Assembly: GCA_006937955.1 (NCBI GenBank)
Contig: SSNP01000051.1
Span: 513,085-577,084 of the forward strand
Direction of reading: 5' to 3'
Origin: Pachypanchax playfairii
Taxonomy: Eukaryota; Chordata; Actinopteri; Cyprinodontiformes; Aplocheilidae
DNA: 64,000 nucleotides
Made by a program: the position numbers and the translations under genes. How positions within the stretch are numbered: position 1 is the stretch's first letter; each line of letters starts with the position of its first letter. Positions 43,369 through 53,805 of the stretch are shown here, one piece after another. Under the pieces are notes generated by a model, which was given only the letters and a program-made list of their open reading frames with translations, did not search any database and was not told where the DNA came from.

Positions 43369-46338
43369 TTATAACTGCGATGTCTCACCTGTGTGAGTTT
43401 TCATGTGACTTTCTAAAGAGTCAGCACAGTTGAACGCTTCGCCACACGTTTTACAGGTGTACCGTTTCTCACCTGTATGTACTCTCTGGTGACTTTTCAG
43501 CACATGGAGGCGAATGAATTTTTTCCCACACGTGTCGCACTCGTGAGGCTTCTCATTTGTGTGACTTCTCATGTGTCTTTTCAGCTTTGACGGGTTAACA
43601 AATCTATTTCCACACAACTTACAGACATACAGCAGCTCACCTGTGTGGGTTCTCATGTGATACTTTAAAGTGTCGCCATATTTATAGCTGCGACCACATA
43701 TCTTACAGGTATGTAGTTTTTTGCTTGCATGGCTTGACAGATGTTTCTTAAAGCTTGAAGGGTCAGAAATGTTTTTCCCACAGACATTACAAAGATACGG
43801 CTTCTCACCTGTGTGAGTTCTCACATGGAGCTGAAGATGATCACTTCTTCTAAATGTTTTCCCACATGTCTTACATGAAAACACCTTCCCACCTGTGTCA
43901 GATGAAGCAGATTCAGAAGGACCTTCAGCATGGAGTTTGCGGGCTTTGTTAATTCGGTTCCTTTTCATTTGGGATCTTCTAGAAGTGTCAGGATTTACAG
44001 ACTCTTCAGCGTTTTTATTAGGAGTGATCAACTCCTCCTTCAGTACAAGCTGCTTTCCTCCATCACCAGTACAGAGTTCCTCTTCCTGCTCTTCTTTAAT
44101 CTGAGGAGGATGAAGATCCTCTTCATCTGAACTGGAATTCTTCTTGTTTTCAGAGAGAACTTCCTCTTCCTGCTTCATCTCTGGAGGTTGAACCTCTTCA
44201 TCATCGTCTTCATCATCATCTTCGTCTGGAAGGTCTAAAGAAACAGAAAGAAACATGTACAAACATGTTCAGATTTGATCTGAACTCAATATTCTCCTCC
44301 GATGGAAACATCTTTTCAAAATAAAGGATGTCCATTTTATTTGGAAATGTGTTAATATGTTCAGTATCTTATTTATCTATTCATACTTAACTAGTTAGGC
44401 TAATTATAATGATATTTTTCATAAAATCTCTCCCTGGGGTTATTATCAAATCAATGACGAGTCCCAATGACTCTTTTTGTTTACAGGCTTTTGTTTTGAA
44501 AATATAGCAACACACTAAAAACAAAACTTACCAGAACAAATGATAAACTAAACAAATACAGAAAACTCTGACTAAAGTGAAGCAACAACAAAACATGGGG
44601 AACAGGAAAAAAGAAGGGCCTACAAAATAAAACAGGAACTTCCAAAATAAAGATCACAGGGGAACCTGGTAAAACCCTTAGAGAAAACTTAACAAAATGC
44701 AAACACCAAAACCTAACAACACCCCACCCCAAGACTTTTATAAGATTTATTTTGCTTGACTTAATACATGAAACATTTTCAGTCATATACCCTAGATGTG
44801 TTTTTATAATAACTTTAAATTGTTGCATACGTTTGGCAGGTACTGTGAGGGGCAGCAGAACAACAAGACTCCCATTCCCGAGTGGAAAATAACTGAGGCT
44901 AAGACAAAACCAAAACTTAAAGGGTAATCTTACCCCTTACCAAAGTACAACCCTAAGCACACGGTGGGCATGGCCATTGGAACCATTCAATGTGGGAGGG
45001 ACATGTCCCCGCCCCCTTCCTTTTCCAACATGAAGTTTCTCAGTGCACTAAGTACAGTTTAGATAACTGGTCAGCAAGCACAACTCATCCTGCTCTTTCG
45101 TAAATTGAAAGTGTGTCGCACTGAGCCCAGTCCTCCTCAGTCTGGGTCTGACCCCGTAGGTGTAGTGGCTCCTGTGCAGTGCGCACCTGACAGTGGTCGC
45201 TCATGTGCAGGCGGCAATCCACAGGACTGAATGCGAACTGTTGGCAAGAGAAAGGGAGAAGGGCGGTGGGGGCTCGGAGTCAATGGGAACAAGCTCGTCC
45301 AGTCCTGGGGTAAACATGGTATGTCACACACAAAACAATGACCGCGGTCTCAGAAAGTTCTTCTCTCCTACATACCACAGCGAATAATTAACTCAAGTCA
45401 GACGGCTTTCAACTCTTCAATTTTTCCGGGAGACTCACGAATTTCAGTGCCCCTCCTGAATTTCTCCCCATTTTTTTTGTTGTTGTTGTTGTAATCTTCA
45501 GGTAATTCACCAAGTGAGGAAGATTATCCCGTATGTAGATCAATACCCAAGCGAGCCATTTCTTGTGTTGTTAAATCCATTATCTTACCAAGTTTTTTTT
45601 TTTTTTTGCTTAGATGTGTAGTTGTTAATGAGCCAAATACAGCATCAGGTGTTTTTCTAACTTAAAGACCAATAGGGAGCCTAAGTCACGCCCTTCTACT
45701 TCTGGTCCATGGGTCCCTTGGACGAAAAAATAATGAATAGAAGTCAATGGAGACAAAATAAGTTATTTTCTGATCCAGATTGAAATGCACCATGGATCGA
45801 ACATATGATGTCCGTGAGTTATAAAGACAAGTTTTGATGCCGAGAAAGCGATCAGTTTCGACACACGGCAAGTTATTTTATATTTTGTGTGAAAACGAGT
45901 GATAAACCCGGTCGTGCAGTGGGAGCATTTTCCCGACAGTTAGATTTCTAAAATCGCAGTGTCCGCCCGGCATTAATGAAACTCACTACCTCTTGGTGCT
46001 TTTTGAGTCACGCTTTTGTTTTTAAACCAAATTTAAATCGCTGTAATATTACAGTTAAATTTGACCTCCTGGTTTTGTGTTCTTGTGTCCCTTATAAGTT
46101 TAAGTCTAAAATGCAACAGAGGGGTTTATGCTCGTGCGTTCGTTTTGGGAGAATATTACGAGTTTTTACCCTCTCTGCGTCGCGTCTCTTCGGATTTCAG
46201 GACGTCCAGCAGCTTGCGCTGAAGACGGATCTGTTCTTCATTCTGAACGATTATATTTTCACATTCAGAGAATATTTCTTGACCAGCAGCGGCCAGTCGT
46301 TGTCTGATAAGCTCTCTCCAGTTTCCAAAGTTAGCCAT
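43369..46338 (-). CDS. C2H2 zinc-finger protein, six fingers, two coding exons
   Basis: A probable nuclear sequence-specific DNA-binding protein of the large teleost C2H2 expansion; targets unknown. Exon 1 is 46170-46338 (start MANFGNWRELIRQRLAAAGQEIF, a helical leader with a coiled-coil look, ending GAGG|GTAAAA). Exon 2 is 43369-44234 after a TTTCTTTAG acceptor. Together they give 1035 bases, 344 residues plus stop. Exon 2 begins with an acidic region (DLPDEDDDEDDDEE, PPEMKQEEE, HPPQIKEEQEEE), then a basic patch (RRSQMKRNRINKARK), then six fingers from about residue 184 to 339 with CxxC and HxxxH spacing and TGEKP-type linkers; the second finger (CNVCGKNIS) lacks the usual aromatic. An upstream in-frame ATG exists, but MANFG matches the family start. 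It appears intact, unlike its paralogue at 33726-36180. Confidence 0.9.
44235..46169. other. Intron of the zinc-finger gene
   Basis: Contains an A-rich repeat-like block (44500-44720, AACACCAAAACCTAACAACACC), poly-T at 45590-45609, and a one-ended repeat copy (45668-45930). No further coding exon is needed: exon phases match at 46170 and 44234. Confidence 0.55.
45668..45930 (+). mobile_element. One-ended copy of the 28374-29672 element
   Basis: GGGAGCCTAAGTCACGCCCT, then TCTACTTCTGGTCCATGGGT, then AAAAAATAATGAAT and ACATATGATGTCCGTGAGTT follow the left part of the element at 28374 closely. The right inverted end is absent. Confidence 0.78.
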
Positions 46339-46401
46339 TATGACTCTAAAATAACACAATCTTTCCGTCAAAGCGACATAAACAGTGCTGCAAAAAGCTA
46401 A

Positions 46402-48423
46402 CGCGGCTCTTCTTCTTCTGTGAATCGGCGCACCAAAGACGCTTCTAGGCGCAATACAGCCCCCTGCAGGTGAAACACATTACTGCGCTTAAATTTATAT
46501 CCAGTTTGGTTGTTCTGTTAACAAAAACAATATCCCCCCCCCCGTAATATTTTTAAAAGAAGTTAAATTTGTAGATTTTTTTATTGGTGGTATTAATGCA
46601 GTTTTACAGTTTATATCTGTGTGTAAAAATGTGTTTGCCTGTTTAATTGTTTATATTGATCCATAAAAACATTTTTATCATAATTGCTCAGCTGCTGCAT
46701 GTATCATTTGTGTGTTTAAAAGATGCATGTGTTTCTGTGCACGTGTAAACGAAATTCTGTAAGTGTACTTTTTTGTGGACATATTAATGCAAATATACAT
46801 TTTGTTTAATCTACAATCATATTTTTACTGTTTTATAGCATATTACATTTCATTCCTGTTGAAAAATACATTGGGTTGCAGTGAGTATGAAGAGTTTTGT
46901 ATAAATAAAGTTAGATTTTATTTGATGCATCTTATCAGACTTTGCTTTACAGTTTCAGATAAACTAAATTCACACAAATCTGTTGCATGTTTTTCTACAA
47001 CTGTTACAAGCTGAAATAGAGTGAAACGTTCCTTTATTTTCTCAGGTTTTTTTGTATTTATTCTTTATAATTAACTTTCCCATCAGAAACATTTTCCAAT
47101 AAGAACCTTGGTCTTCATCAGGATGTAATCCTGTTGTATTAATGACAATAACTAATCTCTTTCATTTTGGCCTTGAGATGTGTTTATTTATTATTACTTG
47201 TGAATACTAACCAATATCTCAATAAATTAAACCCACCATTCATTTCTGTAAAATTTGATTAGCAGAACCAAAGTTTGCAGCCCAGAGAGAATAAATGTGT
47301 TGAAAGTCATTTGTCATTAATCACACTGTGAGTATTGGCTGTGTTGCTAACAAGTCCTGAACTGATGCTGGTGAGATATTTGATTTGTTTTTTTAATGGA
47401 CTTCAGGAATCGGTCAATTTGTTTGTTCCATAATTGCACAGAAGATGAACTCAGTCCTGTATAATCTCCTCCGATCAATTTTCACTTTCCAATCTTAGAT
47501 CCTGTCAGGCAGGAACATAAATTGGAAGATCAGTGCTCTAGTTTGTCGAGGCTCTAAGTAACCAGATCTTAATTTCAATTTCAAAGCAGTGATCATCAAA
47601 TTCAAGTTACTCTGAAATATTATGGAGCAGTTTTCATCAGAAACCAGATTCAATTTAATGTTTTTAATCAGATGGAAGGAGTTTTTTTCAGCAGTTATAT
47701 CATTAAATTTTGCCTTTTTTCATCATAAAACAGTTATTTTTATCCTTCAGAGGCTTCATTAGAAGGAGAATTGAAGTGTGAGGAGTGACTGTCCTGCAGT
47801 AAAACAGCTTCATTACACAGAACAGCTTTTAAATAACAACCTGAATGAACCTCGGTCCAGTATATTAGTCCTGATGTAACATCTGTTTGTTACATGCGTG
47901 ACACGTGGGCTGATGTGCACGACCATGTTTAGCTTTAAAAATCAGGCAAATAGGGTCACAATTATTTCACTCAAAAAATGATGTTAAATAAAATAGAATT
48001 TAAATAATTTGCATAAATACATCCTCAGATAACAAACAAACAAACACAAAATGGTCAAAATAGATTTTGTAAACAAAGATCAGCTGACTTTAAAGCAGAA
48101 AAAGTAAAAATGATCCATATGATAATTCAGTCTGAAAAAAAAACCCAACAGAACTGATTTGTTAACATAAAGTTAAAGTTCAGACCAACAGGTTGTGGTT
48201 TTCAGGTGTTTGGTAACAGGATATGTTATTATTGGATGGATATAATGATCAGTAAAGGTTGGGAAGGGCAGAAGGATCAATCAATTGAATTCTGGGAATC
48301 CAGATCCAGAAAACTGCAGCTGTGGAAATACAATTCATCATGAATAACTGCTGGACTGATGGGGATCAAAGTCCAGATGTTGAGATCTTGTTTTCATGGT
48401 CAAAGAAATAAATGATGTTGATG
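46402..48423. other. Gene-free stretch upstream of the zinc-finger gene
   Basis: No coding exon is recognised. 47220-47760 is AT-rich but not repetitive and is dense in homeodomain-like cores (TCATTAATCAC, CCATAATTGCAC); it is proposed in the findings as a possible conserved element. Confidence 0.4.
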
Positions 48424-48712
48424 TTGGGCGGCTGTGGATCAGTGGTTAGAGCGGTCGCCTTCCAATCGGAAGGTTGGTGGATTGATCCCGACCTCCACCA
48501 CCACATGTCAAAGTGTCCCTGGGCAAGACACTGAACCCCATGTTGCCCCCCAATTTGCACATCAGGTTGTGTGAGCGTTAGCCCCTACCCTCTCCCCCAG
48601 TTTACACATCGGGTTGTGTGAATGGGTGAATGTAAAACTTGATTTGTTAAAGCGCTTTGAGTGGACTGAATGACTAGAAAAGCGCTATACAAATACAGGA
48701 CATTCACCATAA
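48424..48712 (+). mobile_element. tRNA-derived SINE (plus orientation)
   Basis: GGGCGGCTGTGGATCAGTGG, TTAGAGCGGTCGCC and AAGGTTGGTGGATTGATCCC mark the tRNA-like head. The body includes GGGCAAGACACTGAACCCCA, and the tail AAAGCGCTTTGAGTGGACTG, AGCGCTATACAAATACAGGA. It is the counterpart of 19460-19746. Confidence 0.9.
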
Positions 48713-49234
48713 AAGAAATGTAGGACTATAGATTTTATATGTAAATCACGTTTATTAAAAGAACAATTACACATGGTATCGAGAGAAATAGATGAATTCT
48801 AGCTGGATTAACAAGTTAATGGACAGTCTGCATGGGGTCAGGACTCAACATAAAATTCTACTTCAACAACATCATCATCATCAGCAGCAGCAGCAGCAGC
48901 ATCTGGCTCTAATACTTCCAGCGCAGCACGAAGGAGAATATGTTCTAATAAAATAAAGATTTAATGTGCCAGCAACATAAAGGTTTGTATAGGCTATTAA
49001 CCTTTTAGATTCCAGATGTTTTAAAAGATCCAGTTTGGCCTTCGAGTAGCTATAAACTCATCAGAACAAATATCTTATTGTTACCACAAACAGAAGGCAG
49101 GTGTGAAACTGAAATAACGTTTACTGTAATAGGAGGAGTAAACATCTGGATTCAGGAGCACTGGAGAGCAGAGACAGTAGATTCATCTTAACCGGTGATT
49201 CTTTCTTCTGTAAGATATTTTCTTTTCAGGTCTA

Positions 49235-49874
49235 CACTCTCAGAAATAGAGGTACAAGACAAGAACATTTTTGTACCAATAGGTAAATTGTGTTAAAATG
49301 TTCCCTTAAAAGTACAATATTGGTCTTTAAAAGGCCAGAAATGTTCCTCTGAGGGTTCAAAGTGATATAAAGTACAAATTTGTACCATTTCAACTGCACC
49401 TGCAACCCTGACCAAGGCTGGTTAATCTTCATTTTATTAAGTTTCTTCCATCATTTTCAATATTATGGTTTACATGTTGGTTTTAGACTTCAAAACGTGG
49501 CATAATTTAACTGTTTTAGTGGAACAACTTCATAAGGTACAAAAGTCCAGGTCCATTTTTGTACCTTATGAAGTTGTTCCACTAAAACAGTTAAATTATG
49601 CCACGTTTTTAAGTCTAAAACCAACATTCTGAAACATAATATTATAATATTGAAAATGATGGAAGAAACTTAATAAAATGGAGATTAACCAGCCTTGGCC
49701 AGGGTTGCAGGTGCAGTTGAAATGATACAAATTTGTACTTTATATCAATTTGAACCCCAGAGGGGCATTTCTGACCTTTTAAAGAACAATATTGTACTTT
49801 TATGGGAACATTTTAAAACAATTTATCTATAGGTACAAAAATGTTCTTGTCTCGTACCTCTATTTCTGAGAGTG
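49235..49874. mobile_element. 640-bp palindromic (foldback) element with TA flanks
   Basis: CACTCTCAGAAATAGAGGTA at the left is matched in inverse at the right end. The two arms of about 310 bp are mirror images throughout (for example GTTGTTCCACTAAAACAGTT against AACTGTTTTAGTGGAACAAC), joined by a short centre at about 49546-49562. TA flanks both sides (49233-49234, 49875-49876). There is no open frame. It is a MITE of foldback design, probably of the Tc1/mariner type by its TA target. Confidence 0.94.
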
Positions 49875-50984
49875 TAGAGGAAGAACAGAGGCAGAATGAT
49901 TATGGAGAAGGAACAGGTAAGTTTCTTCTACACCCAGAAGGTTCCAGCTAGTCACCCAGGTGAGTCCAGTACTGCACAGAGACAAACCAAATAACCAAAG
50001 AAGACAAACTGAATTCTAAAACAAGACTTTGAGCTATTTTATAAAGCTAGAGAGGTAAGCCCACCCTGAGTGACCCAACAATCCAGACTGAAGGTCAGTC
50101 TTTAGTCAGCTCATGAAGCTGGAGCTGAAGGTGCTGGAACAGAGTGAAACCCTGTAGTGAGACGGAGAAGCAGAGCTCATCAAAGATCTGAAGAGAAAGC
50201 AAAGAAGATCAGGGAAGAAAAGAAAGAGAAGAATCCAGAACAGGTATTAATTATTCTAACCTTTCCACAAAAACACTTCAAAAGATCTGAAAGGTCTTTG
50301 CAAGTCGGCCTGTGTGGGAGGCAGACAGCAACAAACCAGAGAACTGCAGAAACTACCTGTCCAAACTACCGAGAACTACGAAACACACAAAACTAAAACC
50401 AACAAACAACAAACCTTTGTATCTTTATAAACATCTCTATCCAATAATCTAGTATTTCACACACTCAAACATCCAAATACATGAAGATAAACACAACTGT
50501 GTCTCGTTTTAAATCTACAAAACTTTTACTAAAGACTAAAGCTTCCGATTTTACTTTCCAATTTTTACTTGACGTTTACTGCAGATGTAAAATGAAGAGT
50601 AGTTGATTGACAGCAGCGTATTACAGTATGTGTGAATATTATATATGTGTGTATTTCTGTTTGTGCTCATCCAGTTTTGCTCTTCACTGTCCTTCAGCAG
50701 TTCAACCATCTGATTTACATACTCATAAATCATTTATATACAACACCATGCACACACACACCTGGGCTCCATGCACACACACACTTGGGTTCAGTGTGTG
50801 TGTGTGTGTGTGTTCCTCTTTGAGCTCCAACAGAAATAGACCTGGTTCCCATGGCTTCGTTCACAGGCCATTAAAATGTGTTACTGCGACCTGCTAATTG
50901 CACCTTTCTGATTATAATTAGTGTTGGTTTTCTGTTAACTCTATTTAAGTTGTTAGATTAACCTTTTTCTGTGCTTGTATCCAT

Positions 50985-50998
50985 GTAACCATGGCAAC
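50985..50998. promoter_or_regulatory. Perfect RFX X-box motif
   Basis: GTAACCATGGCAAC fits the X-box consensus GTHNYYATRRNAAC at every position. It lies in a repeat-poor block with CCTGCTAATTGCACC and TGATTATAATTAGTG nearby. A 14-base match of this quality is rare by chance, but function is not shown. Confidence 0.6.
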
Positions 50999-51129
50999 AG
51001 TTGCCCTTTGAGATGTTGTGTCATCCTGAGCAAAGTGTTCCTAATATTTTGACCTTATTGTTGAAATAATGGGTTGAATATCTAGAAAATGATGACCATA
51101 ACCCCCTCAATGTGGCCTCATTATACTGA

Positions 51130-51660
51130 GGAAGACCTCATTAGTAATAGGTAGGCAGATAGACAGGTCATCAGGCAAGGCATCAGGAGTATAAACAGGT
51201 GGGCAGGTAAGAGAGACAGGTATACAGGTAGGTAAACAAATGATCAAGAATATAAAGGCAGGTTAACATGGAAGAGGACAACCTGAAGGGTAGACAGGTA
51301 GGAGAGTAGATCGAAGGATGGTAGTTAGACAGGTAAACAGGCAGACAGTTTACAGGTAGATTCAAACTCAGGCTGACAAATAAATAGAAAGACAGGTACA
51401 TATAAAAAAACAAATAGTAGACAGACACATACCTGAACAGGTTGATAGACAGGTGTGTTGATGGGTAAGTAGGTATATAAACAATGTGACAGGTAGAAAG
51501 CTCCAGAGATCGACATGCAGGTGAACAGAATGACATGTCAATAAGTCAGCAGACAGGTTTACAGGTGGACAAACTGACACAGTGGTTTGACAGGTGTGTC
51601 CAGGTGAGTGGACAGGTAGACAGTTGTTATAAATGAAAAGACAGCAGACAGATTGAGTTA
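51130..51660. repeat. Degenerate AGACAGGTA-type repeat tract
   Basis: Loosely periodic purine-rich sequence in which ACAGGTA or GACAGGT recurs every 10 to 25 bases. It opens long Ser/Leu/Cys-rich frames on the opposite strand that are not genes. Confidence 0.75.
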
Positions 51661-52968
51661 AAGTGTGTTTCAGCTCACTGCCGTCACTCTGGACACGTTT
51701 TCTATATTAAATGACCCGCGTAGAAACTTCAAGTTAAAGTGAGGTTCTCTACTGGCGTGCTCCTGTGCAGGGTCACGTTAGGGTTGAACCTGAGCTCCAG
51801 CATCACTGGATGAGAGGCGGGGTTACACCTGGACAGGTTGTTTGGCCATTCCAGAGCATAAAGTTATTCAGTTCAGCTGATTTAAATGATAAATACAAAT
51901 GAAGGAAACGTTTTCTGTTTCATTTTTCGTGAAAACGTCGTGACTTGATTTACTGTTTTTGTTTAGCGACATATTTACGTGTATTTCCAATAAAATCACC
52001 AGAATCCTTGTTCTACGCTTGTTTTATTCAAGATGATTGTGTTTTATTCCTCCTCTTCGAACCTTCACGCGGTCTGGACATTTAAACACTTTCTATTCTA
52101 ACAAAAGGACACTGATTAGCAGTAGACTGACCTCAGGAGAGTTTTTTTTACTCGAGTGCTGCTGGTTCTTTGTTCTGTGCCGTGTGTTAACTTCAAGATT
52201 AAAATTAGTATCAATTATTTCAGCATTATTTGTTTGTTACAGGTCTGGTTCTGGATGGAAAGAGAGAAACTGAAATAAATGAGTCTGATTTCTGCTCTTT
52301 TGTTGTGTGATATGAATCCTTCTTTGCACAGACATTAAAAAAACAGAGACATTTTGCAGGAACGGATGACTGAGCAGACATGATGGTATGTGGAAAGGTC
52401 GCCAGACATTTGGGATAAAAGGTAAAGCATCAACATCTGGCTTTGAATGAAAGAAAAAGGGCTTAACTTGAGCTGTTTGTGCTCATCCACTTGTTCTGAA
52501 ATGTTCCAGAGACGTTCCAAAGGGGCAGACGGAGAGAACACAAATGTCTGTAGCACTTGCTTTGGATCACTTTCTAAGCTTTTCCACACGACTCCCTGGT
52601 AGAGGAAAAATACAAACTTCTGGAACATTTTGAGTTCAAGTCTTTAATTTATCATGTTTTCTTCTTCTAAAACCCGGCTGGAACACAACAGCTGTGTTCT
52701 CTGTCAGGATGATTTAAAGGAAATAATGAGCAGATGCAGCTGGTTCAGAAAGTGGAGCCGAATGTTTTTAAAAAACAGATTTTTAAACTTAATCTTGGGC
52801 CAGCGGCTTCGCCCACATTTTGAGACAGTTTACTGTAAATTACACGGATCAGTCGACATTTCATTGGGAATTTGATTCAGCTGAGTCCTTTTGTCCTCGA
52901 ATCACTGATAGGACATGAAACATTCTCCCTGGTTTCTGTGACAACTGAGAAGAAGAGCTCTGGTTGCC

Positions 52969-53805
52969 TGAGGAGCTGCAGGTGAGTTAACGAGGAGCTG
53001 CAGGTGAGTTAACGAGGAGCTGCAGATGAGTTAACGAGGAACTGCAGGTGAGTTAACGAGGAGCTGCAGGTGAGTTAACGAGGAACTGCAGATGAGTTAA
53101 CGAGGAGCTGCAGGTGAGTTAACGAGGAACTGCAGGTGAGTTAAAGAGGTAATTTCATACAAATTTCAGGACTTTGTGGTTATTTCTTAAGTATTAATCT
53201 GTAATATGAAACATTTTATATCTAAAAAACATCAGGAAACACTGATTAACAGATCTTTTAATCTGTCTGCATTAAAATTTGGCTGGTTCCGGCTCCTTCC
53301 GTCAGGCTGCTTCGACTGCTTCGTCAGCAGCTTGTTCATATTCATTATTCGAATTTGCTGGACTCTGATTGGCTAACAAACTAGCCTACGAGAGCAAGGT
53401 ATAGTGTTTCCTGCCCCGCTGCAAATGGCAACAGAACACGTTGCCTCTTCTGGTTTGATACGTCTTATGCTACAGCTTTTAGCCAGCAGCATGCTAGACT
53501 GGGTTTCAAATGGGGGGCCGCCAAATACTAACGAACAAAGGAGTTGTGATGAAACAGATACAGGCTGTTCGAACTCGGGAGAACTCGGGTGTTATCGGCA
53601 CCTGTGTAGTTTGAGAGATTAAAACTGAAAGAGAAGTTGTTGACTTGTTTTCACACACACTATGAAGGTAAGAACACCTGTGGAGCTAAAATTTTCAACA
53701 GAAACATCATAAAAAACGTTTTTAATGGAAGGACCTCTTTAACGAGGAGCTGCAGGTGAGTCAGCGAGGAGTTGCATGTGAGTTAACGAGGAGCTGCAGC
53801 TGATC
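52969..53805. repeat. 22-bp minisatellite interrupted by a MITE
   Basis: Tandem units GTGAGTTAACGAGGAGCTGCAG, with small substitutions, run from about 52969 to 53143 and resume at 53740-53805. The interruption is MITE copy D, inserted at the TA inside the GAGTTAACGAGG of one unit, so the empty site is known from the neighbouring units. Confidence 0.93.
53144..53739 (+). mobile_element. AAGAGG MITE copy D, inserted in a minisatellite
   Basis: Flanked by GTGAGT TA and TA ACGAGG; begins AAGAGGTAATTTCATAC and ends GGAAGGACCTCTT. The interior matches copies A to C. Because the host is a tandem repeat, the pre-insertion site is visible on both sides. Confidence 0.93.

Larger units (their letters stand above)
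49877..52968. other. Gene-free stretch with simple repeats and a possible regulatory block
   Basis: Holds (CA)n/(GT)n around 50750-50813, a degenerate AGACAGGTA-type satellite-like tract (51130-51660), and a repeat-poor block 50820-51060 with an RFX X-box. Short open frames in this interval have no family resemblance. Confidence 0.45.

Noticed and set aside
45976..46401. Open plus-strand frame of 141 codons
   Set aside because: It overlaps exon 1 of the minus-strand zinc-finger gene in antisense, has no domain resemblance, and its composition follows the complementary exon.
51183..51580. Cys/Leu/Tyr-rich minus-strand frames suggestive of small membrane proteins
   Set aside because: They read the complement of the degenerate AGACAGGTA-type tract; three overlapping frames are open at once, which is typical of low-complexity DNA.
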